From NCBI GenBank assembly GCA_050331815.1, contig JBHJGM010000004.1, forward strand, positions 124,001 to 188,000: a stretch of 64,000 nucleotides of DNA, written 5' to 3'. The stretch is from JBHJGM01 sp050331815. GTDB taxonomy: Bacteria; Verrucomicrobiota; Verrucomicrobiia; Opitutales; JBHJGM01. Positions 40,027 through 48,372 of the stretch are shown in pieces; position 1 is the first letter of the stretch, and every line of letters starts with the position of its first letter. A program made the translations under genes and the position numbers. The notes beneath the pieces were generated by a model, which saw only the letters and a list, made by a program, of their open reading frames with translations, searched no databases and had not been told where the DNA came from.

Positions 40027-41283
40027 ATGATGCATATGTCAGGGAGGACACGCCGCTTTGGCTTTCGAGAATGGTTGGGGATGCTGCTCGCGTTGGCGAG
40101 TGCGAGTGCGGGGTCTGCCCAGGATCGCTCCAACCCGTTGATTCTGCCCCCGGCGGTGCGCGAGGCGCAGGCTGGCAAACACTTCAAGGTAGCGGTGACC
40201 TCCACGGACGGGCGCATGGCGCAGTTGCTGCGTTCGGCCTTCAGCGCGCACGGCGGCTTTACCGTGGTTGAGGCCCCGGAGGCGCAGTTCACCTTTCGCA
40301 TCGACCCGGGCGCCGATAACCGGGCCGCGCTGCGGATTTTCTCCGGGCAGCCTCCCCAGCTGTTGCACGAGGAATCCTTTCGGGCGGATTCGGCAGTGCG
40401 GGCCGTGCTGCGTGCCGCCGATCGATCGGTGGAGCGCACCCTCGGCCTGCCGGGGTTTTTCGCCGGGGAGTTACTCTTTACCTCGGACCGTGCCGGGGGC
40501 GGCAAGACCGATGTCTATCGCAGCGATCTCTTTTTCCAGTCGGTGCGCCAGGTCACGCGGGATGGCTCCGTCGCGCTGACGCCGCGCTGGTCGCCCGACG
40601 GGCAATCGGTGCTGTACACCAGCTACCATCGCTCGGGCTTTCCGGATGTTTTCAAGGTGACCCTGGCGACCGGTCGCCGCGAAGTCTTTGCGGCCTACAA
40701 GGGCACCAACCAGGGCGCAGCCTTTAGCCCGGACGGGCGCACAGTGGCGATGATCCTCTCGGCCCCGGGCAACCCCGAGCTCTACATCGCGCAGTCCACC
40801 GGGCAAAACCTGAAACGCTTGACCGAGAACGCCTCCATCGAGCAGTCGCCCACCTGGTCTCCTGACGGGCAGCGGCTGGCCTACGTCAGCGACCGGCTGG
40901 GCGGGCCGCAGCTGTACGTCATGGGGCTGGAGTCGCGGCAGGAGCGCCGGATACCCACCAATATTTCCGGTTATTGCGCCGAGCCCGCCTGGAATCCGCT
41001 CGACCCGACCCGGCTCCTCTTCACGGGCGCCACCTCCGGCAGTTATCAAATCGGGCTTTTTGACTTCCAGACCGCCAAGGCGCGCTTTTTGACGAAAGGC
41101 CCGGGCGACAGCGTGGAAGCCACCTGGACCAACGACGGGCGGCATGCGGTTTTCACCCGGCGCTCCGGCGACGGCCAGACCAAGCGCCTCTTCCTGCTGG
41201 ACACGCTCACCGGCAAGACTACGGCTCTGCACAGTGCCCGTTTTGGCAACGCCTCCCAGCCCGCCTTTGCCTACCGACCGTGA
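40027..41283 (+). CDS. TolB-like periplasmic beta-propeller protein
   Basis: A 418-residue exported protein. The start at the ATG at 40027 gives MMHMSGRTRRFGFREW, a signal sequence ending near SAQ. An N-terminal alpha/beta domain (about 40-150) is followed by PD40/WD40-like propeller blades: GELLFTSDRAGGGKTDVYRS, ALTPRWSPDGQSVLYTS, GAAFSPDGRTVAMIL, SPTWSPDGQRLAYVSDRLGG, and EATWTNDGRHAVFTRR. This is the TolB layout (D1 then a six-blade propeller). TolB supports outer-membrane integrity with Pal. No pal, tolA, tolQ or tolR gene is adjacent. The stop overlaps the next gene by 4 bp. Confidence 0.85.
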   Translation: MMHMSGRTRRFGFREWLGMLLALASASAGSAQDRSNPLILPPAVREAQAGKHFKVAVTSTDGRMAQLLRSAFSAHGGFTVVEAPEAQFTFRIDPGADNRAALRIFSGQPPQLLHEESFRADSAVRAVLRAADRSVERTLGLPGFFAGELLFTSDRAGGGKTDVYRSDLFFQSVRQVTRDGSVALTPRWSPDGQSVLYTSYHRSGFPDVFKVTLATGRREVFAAYKGTNQGAAFSPDGRTVAMILSAPGNPELYIAQSTGQNLKRLTENASIEQSPTWSPDGQRLAYVSDRLGGPQLYVMGLESRQERRIPTNISGYCAEPAWNPLDPTRLLFTGATSGSYQIGLFDFQTAKARFLTKGPGDSVEATWTNDGRHAVFTRRSGDGQTKRLFLLDTLTGKTTALHSARFGNASQPAFAYRP

Positions 41284-41837
41284 CTGGCGCGCCTGAGCCT
41301 GAAAGCCCGCGCCCACACCCGCCCCGGCTGTACCACGTGAGTGAAGCGCCGGGTCTGCGGCATTTCACCCCTCGCGGGCCTCAAGCTTCCGCCCCGATTC
41401 GGGAACCCATTGTGTGGGCGATTTCCGAATTTATGTTGTCAAACTACCTGTTTCCGCGCGATTGCCCGAGGATTTGCATTCGCGTTGGAACGAACACTAC
41501 GAAAGCGGATCGGGAGCGGTTTTTTACCCCGGGAAGCTCGCTGAATGTCGCCATCATTTGCTTCGATTGGTTGGAGCTACTGCACACCTGTCGGCTGTTC
41601 GGCTACAGTATGCCTCTAGATACTTTCGAAGAGATCGATGCCAACGCAGGCTATTATGCCTCGAAGCAAGCGATTGTGGCAGAGAGCTGCGAAGTATGGG
41701 CGGACTTACCAACGTTATTGGCTCAACGGGGCGTTGAACTACGCGTTGTCGACCAACTAAAGCCGATTGCCAGAGAAGTTGCCGCGTCCAGCTTGCGCTT
41801 CAGTATCATCCGTTTGCGTGATGCGCAGGTGGCTTAA
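41280..41837 (+). CDS. DUF6886-like protein
   Basis: A 185-residue protein beginning at GTG 41280, which overlaps the TolB-like stop (GTGA). Conserved strings typical of the family are LYHVSEAPGLRHFTPR, PIVWAISEFMLSNYLFPRDC, FDWLELLHTCRLFGYSMP and SSLRFSIIRLRDA. Its function is unknown. From about 41410 the coding sequence is clearly AT-richer, with less G/C at third positions than the neighbours, which suggests recent acquisition. A hairpin (41842-41848 with 41873-41879) follows, without a T run. Confidence 0.75.
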   Translation: MTGAPEPESPRPHPPRLYHVSEAPGLRHFTPRGPQASAPIREPIVWAISEFMLSNYLFPRDCPRICIRVGTNTTKADRERFFTPGSSLNVAIICFDWLELLHTCRLFGYSMPLDTFEEIDANAGYYASKQAIVAESCEVWADLPTLLAQRGVELRVVDQLKPIAREVAASSLRFSIIRLRDAQVA

Positions 41838-41900
41838 ACAAGCCGCATCGCACCACATAAGCGCTGAATGAAATGCGGCGCAGGTTATGCTGAGCGCAGA

Positions 41901-43226
41901 CTACGGCCGGAAGGCCATGTCGGGAAAGGGTAGGGTGCGCTGCCAGAGTTCCTCGCCTTGGGAATCCTTCACCATGATCACAATCGAGCGGGCATCTTCG
42001 GCACCCTCAAAGCGCAGCAGGGCGTAGTGGCGCTGCTCCATGGTGGTGCCCGGCACGCGGAAGAAATTCAGGTCGCGCTCGATGTCGTCGGTGTTGCCGG
42101 TCAGCGTGCCGAGCGTCAGTTCGTAAATGTCGGGCGCGTTGCGGCGGACGACCTTGGTCAGCTCCCCGTAGCGCTTGCCGCCGGTTAAAAAGAGTACGCC
42201 GCTTATTTTGTATTGGGAGATCGCATCAAGCAGTCGCGCCCGTTCGTTGGGGGCGGCGGTCAGGTGGCGCGGTGACTCGGCCGGATTGAGAATCGGTGAG
42301 CCCATGCAAATGACCTTAAAACGCGCGGGGCTGGCGCGCAGGGCGGTGATCAGCCATTCAATCTGGGCCTTGCCTAGCACCTGACGCTGGCTTTCCAGTT
42401 CCGAGGTCAGGTCGCGGTGGGTGCGATCGTCGAGCAGGAAAAACTCCGCGTCGGACCAGCGGATGACCGTGGCGAGGTTATTCAGCCCGGCGACGCCGTC
42501 GGTGGGGTTGGGCCAAAACAGCCGGAAGGTGCGCAGGCTTTCGGGCTGGTTCCAGAAGTGGCGATCACTCAGTGGTGGGCCGAAGTCCGTCTCGCCGATC
42601 AGCCCGGCGTGGCCGAGCGAGCGGTAGGCAGTCTGAGCTTCGGGCAGGGCGCGGTTGTGCGTATAACGAGCGGTAATGCCGTAAAAGCTGCCCCAATCGG
42701 CTTCGCGCAACTGCAGACTGCTCCCCAGCCAGAGCATCCAAGCCGGATTTTCGCCCGCGATTGTCTCGAAGACCGCGTAGTCACCACCGGGCGTGCGAAA
42801 GGCCGGGTCGTAAGCCTTTTCGTTGACATAGTGCGAGCCGGCCACGGCGATCTGAAAGTCGGGCGGAGGGCGCGTCCCGCGAAAGGCTTCCGGCGTGCTA
42901 AAATTGAAGGGGAGGCCGCTGGCCGTGCCGTCGATAAATACCTGCCCCTGGTAACGGGTGCCGGGGCTGAGCGGCCCAAGCGTCAGGATCGCGGTGTGTG
43001 CGTTTTCGGGGCGGGTTTGTACGGTGGCCGTAGCCTGTGGAGGCGCCGAACCGACGGTTTGTTTAAAGCGGATTTGCGTATCGGCTGCCGTATCGGTCTG
43101 TAGCCAGACGCGCACCTGCCGCATCTCCGGCACCCCGAGCATCGGGCCGGCCACGATGCTGGCCCCGCGCAAACCGACGGCGAGCAGCGCGGGCAGCAGG
43201 CAGGTCAATAGAGTCTTCGTAAACAT
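41901..43226 (-). CDS. PhoD-like metallophosphatase-fold protein, catalytic ligands lost
   Basis: A 441-residue exported protein; the start at the ATG complementary to 43224-43226 gives a Sec signal (MFTKTLLTCLLPALL). An N-terminal Fn3-like PhoD_N domain (VWLQTDTAADTQIRFKQ, PGTRYQGQVFIDG) precedes the phosphatase domain (MLWLGSSLQLREADWGSFYG, FWPNPTDGVAGL, FFLLDDRTHRDL, WLITALRASPARFKVICMGS). The PhoD ligand motifs are altered: GD-x-x-Y reads GSSLQ (Ser169), WDDHD reads IGETD (210-214), and SGDxH reads TGGKR (about 348-352). The fold is kept, but metal binding appears lost, so it is probably a pseudo-enzyme. Its ligand is unknown. Confidence 0.78.
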   Translation of the reverse strand: MFTKTLLTCLLPALLAVGLRGASIVAGPMLGVPEMRQVRVWLQTDTAADTQIRFKQTVGSAPPQATATVQTRPENAHTAILTLGPLSPGTRYQGQVFIDGTASGLPFNFSTPEAFRGTRPPPDFQIAVAGSHYVNEKAYDPAFRTPGGDYAVFETIAGENPAWMLWLGSSLQLREADWGSFYGITARYTHNRALPEAQTAYRSLGHAGLIGETDFGPPLSDRHFWNQPESLRTFRLFWPNPTDGVAGLNNLATVIRWSDAEFFLLDDRTHRDLTSELESQRQVLGKAQIEWLITALRASPARFKVICMGSPILNPAESPRHLTAAPNERARLLDAISQYKISGVLFLTGGKRYGELTKVVRRNAPDIYELTLGTLTGNTDDIERDLNFFRVPGTTMEQRHYALLRFEGAEDARSIVIMVKDSQGEELWQRTLPFPDMAFRP

Positions 43227-43438
43227 CGGGCAGGGGTTTGCGAACCGACGGCAGCTCCGCGTTTTATCCGAATCCACCGTTTCAGCAGGAAAGAACGGCT
43301 GTCCGCGCGTTTACTCAAGGCCCAATTGCGAACGCACGCGCGTTATCATCGCATTACCTAACCCCCTGCACAAGCTTGTCGCATCCCTTAGCCTCCAAAC
43401 GTAGCCCGGTGCGCTTTGCTTCGGACGGGTGTGACGCG

Positions 43439-44143
43439 CTAGTCGTTGTCCGGGTGGCGACGCGTTTCTTCGCGGCACTCGTTCATGGTGCGCAGCCAGA
43501 TTTCGCGCAGGTCGAACAGGACAACCTGTGCCTCGCGGACGAGAAACGCATTGGCCTTGGAGGAACCCACCGGGATCTCGTGTATTAACTCGAGCGATTG
43601 ATTCAGCGAGCAGAGCGCGTTTTTCAGGTGGCAAACGGTCAGGCTGTAATCGCCCAGATCGAGCGAATTGATTGCGAGGACCGCGTGCATTTCCCCGCGG
43701 TGCAGCGATTGGCAGAGCTTCCATGCCAAAAGCGGGCTGACCAGCTTCTGGTGGGCGGTCACGTAATGCTCCCAGATGGCGTGCAGATGTTGGTAAAGCG
43801 CCTGCGTGGCGATAAAGACCGGGTGCTTGTGGATCGTGTAGGGGTCGGTGTCGTCGAGGTCGCTGGTGTCCTCGGACTCGCTCCCATCGCTATCCCCGGA
43901 GGTATCGTCTTCCGCGCCGTCGGCATCGGACGGGCACCAGTCTTCGCCGTCCCAGCCCATCAAGACCGCCACTTCGTCGAGGTGATCTGGACGTGCTTTC
44001 AGGCGGTGGTAGTGCCCCAGATAACGCCCAGTTTCGTCATTGTGGGCCTTCAGATAGCGCTGCCAGTCAAACTCGTTCCAGGAAAGTTCTCCCCGATCGT
44101 CCCAGTCGCCGTCGGAGAATGGATCGTAGTCAAAACCGCTCAT
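43439..44143 (-). CDS. Acidic hypothetical protein
   Basis: A 234-residue protein from the sixth codon of the longest frame (MSGFDYDPFSDGDWDD). An acidic N-terminal half (GELSWNEFDWQRYLKA, RPDHLDEVAVLMGWDGEDW, then a Ser/Asp/Glu stretch) is followed by an all-helical domain starting at PYTIHKHPVFIATQALYQHL. No transmembrane segment or signal is present. I cannot name a family. From memory similar proteins occur in related Verrucomicrobia. The gene diverges from the acylphosphatase operon. Confidence 0.7.
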   Translation of the reverse strand: MSGFDYDPFSDGDWDDRGELSWNEFDWQRYLKAHNDETGRYLGHYHRLKARPDHLDEVAVLMGWDGEDWCPSDADGAEDDTSGDSDGSESEDTSDLDDTDPYTIHKHPVFIATQALYQHLHAIWEHYVTAHQKLVSPLLAWKLCQSLHRGEMHAVLAINSLDLGDYSLTVCHLKNALCSLNQSLELIHEIPVGSSKANAFLVREAQVVLFDLREIWLRTMNECREETRRHPDND

Positions 44144-44321
44144 AGGACGCACCCCCAAATTGGGTGTTGGCCTTGTGGAAGAAGGATCCTTGCCAACTTA
44201 GAGAACGATGCCTGATAGGTTTCCAAAAAACAACCTCAATGTGCAGCTTTTTCCTCGCAGGGTCGCTTCCGCAGCGGAAAATTCTTGCTCCCAAAGCCCT
44301 TGGCAGGGAACGCTCGCGGTT

Positions 44322-44618
44322 GTGGAAAACCCGTCACAGGAACGCTTTCAGACACGCGATATCTGGTTCTCAGGCCGGGTGCAAGGTGTTGGATTTCGGT
44401 ATATGACTTCGCAGCTTGCGCGGGGATATGAAATTCGCGGTACGGTCAGAAATCTTGCCGATGGGCGTGTGCATTTGCGCGCACAGGGCACGCCGGAAGA
44501 AATTGACGCCTTCTTTGCGGCCATTCGGGAAGAAATGGCCGCGCTTATCCGCTCGGACGAAGTGGCGATGGTCGAAGCTCCCGCTGAGCAACTGGTCGGC
44601 TTTCGCATTGTCCAGTGA
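44322..44618 (+). CDS. Acylphosphatase
   Basis: A 98-residue protein, close to the usual 90-100 residues. The acylphosphatase signature WFSGRVQGVGFRYMT carries the catalytic Arg, and GTVRNLADGRV carries the catalytic Asn. It hydrolyses acyl phosphates such as 1,3-bisphosphoglycerate or carbamoyl phosphate. I start at GTG 44322 because the 114 bases upstream of it to the ATG at 44208 show non-coding base use; the longer start cannot be excluded. It lies 30 bp before the ABC ATPase gene. Confidence 0.85.
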   Translation: MENPSQERFQTRDIWFSGRVQGVGFRYMTSQLARGYEIRGTVRNLADGRVHLRAQGTPEEIDAFFAAIREEMAALIRSDEVAMVEAPAEQLVGFRIVQ

Positions 44619-44648
44619 CAACCTTTTGAGAAAACGCCTGCTACACGG

Positions 44649-45590
44649 ATGAGTGACCCGGCCGTCAACATCATCGACCTGACCAAGGATTTCTCCATCG
44701 GTATCCGCGGGGTCAAACTGCGCGCGGTGGAAAACCTGAGCCTGACCGTGCCCGAAGGCCAGATTTTTGGTCTGCTCGGGCCGAACGGTTCGGGCAAAAG
44801 CACCACGTTGAAAGTCATCCTGGGCCTGCTGGAGCCAAGCGCGGGCACCTGCGCAATCTTCGGCGTAGCCAGCCACTCGATCGAGGCGCGCCGCCAGGTG
44901 GGATTTTTGCCAGAGGCCCCGTACTTTTACCGCTACCTGTCCGGGCGCGAGATGGTGCGCTTTTATGCGCGCATCAGCGGGGTGCCCCGGGGCGAGATCG
45001 ACGCGCGCACCGACGACGTCATCCGCCTGGTTGGCATGGAGAGCGCCGCCAAACGGCGCGTGGGCACCTACTCCAAGGGGATGCTTCAGCGTATCGGGCT
45101 GGCGCAAGCGCTCGTGCACGACCCCCGGCTGGTGATTCTCGACGAGCCGACGGCCGGGGTCGATCCGATCGGTTCCGCGGCAATCGCCGAGATCGTGCGC
45201 TCGCTCAAGGCCCGGGGCAAGACGGTGCTTTTGTGCTCGCACCTGCTGGCCCAGGTCGAGGATATCTGCGATGAGGTGGCCATCCTCAATCGCGGGCAGC
45301 ACGTGCTCTCGGGCAAGGTCGACGAACTGCTGCAGGCGCGCGATCTGCGCTCGCTGGTGGTGCGCGGCTTCGATGAGTCCCGGCACCGCCCGGACCTTGA
45401 GCAATGGCTGCAAGCCCAGGGCATCGAGCTGCAGGAAGTGGCCTCGCCGCGGATCAGCCTCGACCGCCTGTTCCTGCAAAAGGTGGGCGCGTCCACCGAG
45501 GGCAGCTCCGGCGTGGTGCCCAGCGACAACCTCTCCAAAGGCAAGGATTCCGGCGCAGCTGCTGCGGAAACGGAGGCCCCTGGAAAATGA
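44649..45590 (+). CDS. ABC transporter ATP-binding protein
   Basis: A 313-residue ATPase. The nucleotide-binding domain (about 1-235) has Walker A GPNGSGKST, a signature YSKGMLQRIGLAQALV and Walker B LVILDEPTAGVD, with an H-loop in LLCSHLLAQVEDIC. The last 80 residues form a variable C-terminal domain ending in low-complexity Ala/Ser/Glu. It overlaps the permease gene by 4 bp (ATGA). The subfamily resembles the gliding/ABC-2 type exporters with a separate permease. The substrate is unknown. Confidence 0.95.
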   Translation: MSDPAVNIIDLTKDFSIGIRGVKLRAVENLSLTVPEGQIFGLLGPNGSGKSTTLKVILGLLEPSAGTCAIFGVASHSIEARRQVGFLPEAPYFYRYLSGREMVRFYARISGVPRGEIDARTDDVIRLVGMESAAKRRVGTYSKGMLQRIGLAQALVHDPRLVILDEPTAGVDPIGSAAIAEIVRSLKARGKTVLLCSHLLAQVEDICDEVAILNRGQHVLSGKVDELLQARDLRSLVVRGFDESRHRPDLEQWLQAQGIELQEVASPRISLDRLFLQKVGASTEGSSGVVPSDNLSKGKDSGAAAAETEAPGK

Positions 45591-46459
45591 GTACCTCGCT
45601 GCAGACCCTGTGGACGATCGGCGCGAACACCTTTCGCGAGGCGGTGCGGCAGCGCTTCTTTGCCTTTTTGATCGTGCTTGCGCTGGGACTGGTCGGCAGC
45701 TCGCTGTTTTTTGCCCGCTTTGATTTCGGCAATCAGCAGATCAAGTTCGTCGCCGACTTTGGCTTCGGCGCGATCCTGCTTTTTGGAACGATCCTGGCGG
45801 TCGTCATGGCCGCGCAACTGCTCTACAGCGAAATCGATAACCGCACTGCGCTGACCATGCTGGCCAAGCCGGTGCGGCGCTGGGAATTCATCGTGGGCAA
45901 ATGGCTGGGGTTGCTCCTGTTGCTGGCGGTTTTTTGCGGGGCAATGTTTTTGATCCTCACCCTCATGCTGTATCAGCGCGAAGTTGCGTTGATCGAGGCG
46001 GCGGAGGCGGCCGTGGGGCGGGCAGCCCTGCTCGAAAGCGACACGCCTTTCGCCGACGGTGGGCTCGTCTCTTACAGTGGGCTGGCCCTGTTCGCTTTGC
46101 TGCAGTGGCTGCGTTTGTGCCTGCTGGCGGCGCTGACCATTTTTATCGGAGCTTTCTCCGGCACAAATCTCTACACGGTGGTCGTCGGCTTTTTCGCCAC
46201 GCTGATTTGCCAGTTGCAGTACATCGCCGCCGACGGTGTCGCGCAGACCGAAAACATTTTCCTGAAGGCCTTCACCTTTGTCTTCAGCCGCGTCTTTCCC
46301 AACCTGCAGCTTTTCAACGTGGGCGATGTGCTGGTCTTTCCCTTCACGGCGAGTGAACCACTGGGAGTGGCACCGTCGGAAATCATCGGTGTCTCGCTGC
46401 TGTATACCGCGGTTTTTCTGGGCCTGGCGGTCTATGCCTTCCGCAAGCGCGAGATCTAA
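45587..46459 (+). CDS. ABC-2 type transporter permease
   Basis: A 290-residue polytopic membrane protein with about six transmembrane helices. It starts at the overlapping ATG at 45587 (MSTSLQTLWTIGANTFREAV). Hallmarks of the ABC-2 permease group are NTFREAVRQRFFAFLIVLAL, AAQLLYSEIDNRTALTMLAK and VRRWEFIVGKWLGL. It forms the membrane part of the ATPase-driven exporter encoded just upstream. The substrate is unknown. Confidence 0.92.
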   Translation: MSTSLQTLWTIGANTFREAVRQRFFAFLIVLALGLVGSSLFFARFDFGNQQIKFVADFGFGAILLFGTILAVVMAAQLLYSEIDNRTALTMLAKPVRRWEFIVGKWLGLLLLLAVFCGAMFLILTLMLYQREVALIEAAEAAVGRAALLESDTPFADGGLVSYSGLALFALLQWLRLCLLAALTIFIGAFSGTNLYTVVVGFFATLICQLQYIAADGVAQTENIFLKAFTFVFSRVFPNLQLFNVGDVLVFPFTASEPLGVAPSEIIGVSLLYTAVFLGLAVYAFRKREI

Positions 46460-46467
46460 GGACTTTT

Positions 46468-47307
46468 TTGATCCCCATGTCCTGGCTGGAGCCCAACGCC
46501 CCCCTGATGCGCGGCCTGCGACTGACCGCCGTCTCGCTGGCGGTGCTCTTTCTGACCGGTCTGCTGGCTTACCCTCTGGAGCGCGGTGCCTGGAAACGTG
46601 TCTCGGCCAACCTCAATGAACTACGGGTTGAAGAGGTCGAGAGCGCGCTGGGGCAGGGAGTGATTCTGGGGGTGCTGGGTGGCTTCCGCACGCTGATGGC
46701 CGACCTACTCTTCATCCGGATGTACACCCACTGGGAGAAGAAGGAATGGACCAAGGTCGAGGCGCTCATGCCTGTGCTTACTTCGGTGGACCCGCGCTCG
46801 CTGTATTTTTGGATCAACGCCAACCGCATCGTGGCCTACGACATCCCGGTGATGCGCATTCGCGAGATCAACGCCGGCTTCAAGCGTGCCGGCAGCGACC
46901 GCGTGCTCACACCAGAAGAGGAGCAGGCCATCCACGCCGAACAGGGCCTCAAGGCCATCGACAGTCTTCAGCAGGGGCTGACGTATCATCCGGACGAATC
47001 GACACTGATGCAGGACATTGCCTCGACTTACCTCAACAAGGTGGGCGACGTGGAAAAAGCCGCCGAATGGTACCTGCGGGCCTGGCAGACGCCGACCCGC
47101 CGCTACTACCAGGCGCGCTTGCATGCCCAACTGGTTTACAACCTGGGGCGGGTTCAGGAGGCGCTGGATTTTCTGATCGCCCACTACCGCGAAATCCCCA
47201 AGGACGCGCCGTACGCCCGCGCCTCCGTTGTGCTGGAGCGTATCCGCGAGATGGAGGACGAGCTGGGCCTGCCGGAGTCCGAGCGCTTTCAGCCGGACGC
47301 CCCGTAG
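46468..47307 (+). CDS. Membrane-anchored TPR-like protein of the ABC operon
   Basis: A 279-residue protein with an N-terminal transmembrane helix (about 17-35, LTAVSLAVLFLTGLLAYPL) followed by TPR-like helices (GLTYHPDESTLMQDIASTYL, NKVGDVEKAAEWYLRAWQTP, NLGRVQEALDFLIAHYREIP). I use the TTG at 46468 because AGGA (46459-46462) lies 5 bases upstream; an ATG at 46477 is an alternative. It follows the permease by 8 bp, so it is an operon member and may be an accessory or targeting subunit. Confidence 0.75.
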   Translation: MIPMSWLEPNAPLMRGLRLTAVSLAVLFLTGLLAYPLERGAWKRVSANLNELRVEEVESALGQGVILGVLGGFRTLMADLLFIRMYTHWEKKEWTKVEALMPVLTSVDPRSLYFWINANRIVAYDIPVMRIREINAGFKRAGSDRVLTPEEEQAIHAEQGLKAIDSLQQGLTYHPDESTLMQDIASTYLNKVGDVEKAAEWYLRAWQTPTRRYYQARLHAQLVYNLGRVQEALDFLIAHYREIPKDAPYARASVVLERIREMEDELGLPESERFQPDAP

Positions 47308-47409
47308 CGCCCAAGCTTGCGCCTATTCAAATGCCTGGCCGCCATCTGCAGGGCCAGGCTTTCCAGCTTAAAAACACGCTTCTGCGTGATTGTCGCGGCG
47401 TCTTTGGCC

Positions 47410-47455
47410 AGGCCAAAAATAGAAACCCGCGAGTCGTCGAAACAACTCGCGGGTT
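47410..47455 (-). terminator. Strong terminator, mainly for the PEP-CTERM gene
   Basis: An 11-bp perfect stem: AACCCGCGAGT (47424-47434) with ACTCGCGGGTT (47445-47455). On the minus strand it is followed by TTTCTATTTTT. It lies 72 bp downstream of the PEP-CTERM gene stop and may also end the ABC operon from the plus side. Confidence 0.85.
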
Positions 47456-47526
47456 CATCCAACACCTGACGAAATCGTCAATCCAATCAATATTTCTTCA
47501 GCTCTAAAAAGTATACACCGGGCGGG

Positions 47527-48294
47527 TTAGGCCGATTGGGTGAAGCGGCGTCGGGCAAGGCCCAGAGCCAGGGCGATGCCGCCGAAAATCAAAGCGTAGG
47601 TGGACGGCTCCGGCACGACGCCGTAAAGCTCATCGATTTCGGTAATGGCGACTTGGGACTCATCACTGCCAGCCTGGATGCCAAAGTCCTTCGTGACGAA
47701 GAAGGCGGTAATCGGGTCGAAGGTATCGCTGTCGCTAAGTTGCTCTTCGCTGTCACTGGCAAAAACGCTCAGGCTGGTAACGCCGGAGAGGTCGGTCTCG
47801 ATGATCAACTCAGAGACGACCGCCTCGTTGTCGAGGCCGCTGGCGTCGAAGCCAGGGGTCGGCGAAAAGGCCAGGGAGGCGGCGTTGACCGCGCCATCCA
47901 GCACCATAACTGAGTAGCGCAGGGTCGAGTTTTCCGCGCCAGGTGCGCCGGCGAGGTCCATGCCGTCAACCAGAATGCGAATACCGGCGAAGTTGGTGCC
48001 GGTGTCTTCAACAGCGAGGACGGAAAAATCGTTGATGTCGGGGGCGGTGGCCGCGGGCGATCCTTGAACGGTAAAGTCTTTCAGTTGCAGGGTGATGCCG
48101 CCGACGGTGATATTCAGGACGCCTTCGCCAGCTTCGAGGTCGGCAACTTCGATTTCGGTGCCTGCAGTAATCACGCCGGCGGAAGGACCGCCGATGACTT
48201 CGCTGGCGATCGTACTGATCTGGGCCGTGGCTGCGCTGGCGAGCATCAGGAAGGCCGTGGCGCCCGCCAGGATGGGGCCAAAATGGGTGCTCAT
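47527..48294 (-). CDS. PEP-CTERM sorting-domain protein
   Basis: A 255-residue exported protein: a Sec signal (ending ATAQ near residue 25), a beta-rich body (GVLNITVGGITLQLKDFTV and similar strands), and a C-terminal PEP-CTERM sorting tail, VPEPSTYALIFGGIALALG followed by ARRRF. The tail is recognised by an exosortase (EpsH/XrtA family), and such proteins usually travel with exopolysaccharide. The exosortase is not encoded in this window. It is followed by the terminator at 47410-47455. Confidence 0.88.
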   Translation of the reverse strand: MSTHFGPILAGATAFLMLASAATAQISTIASEVIGGPSAGVITAGTEIEVADLEAGEGVLNITVGGITLQLKDFTVQGSPAATAPDINDFSVLAVEDTGTNFAGIRILVDGMDLAGAPGAENSTLRYSVMVLDGAVNAASLAFSPTPGFDASGLDNEAVVSELIIETDLSGVTSLSVFASDSEEQLSDSDTFDPITAFFVTKDFGIQAGSDESQVAITEIDELYGVVPEPSTYALIFGGIALALGLARRRFTQSA

Positions 48295-48372
48295 TGGGTG
48301 ATTGGGATGTGGGATGATTTAGGGTGTCGGGTGGTTGGGATAGGAAAGGATATGTTTGCCAAACACGCTAGG

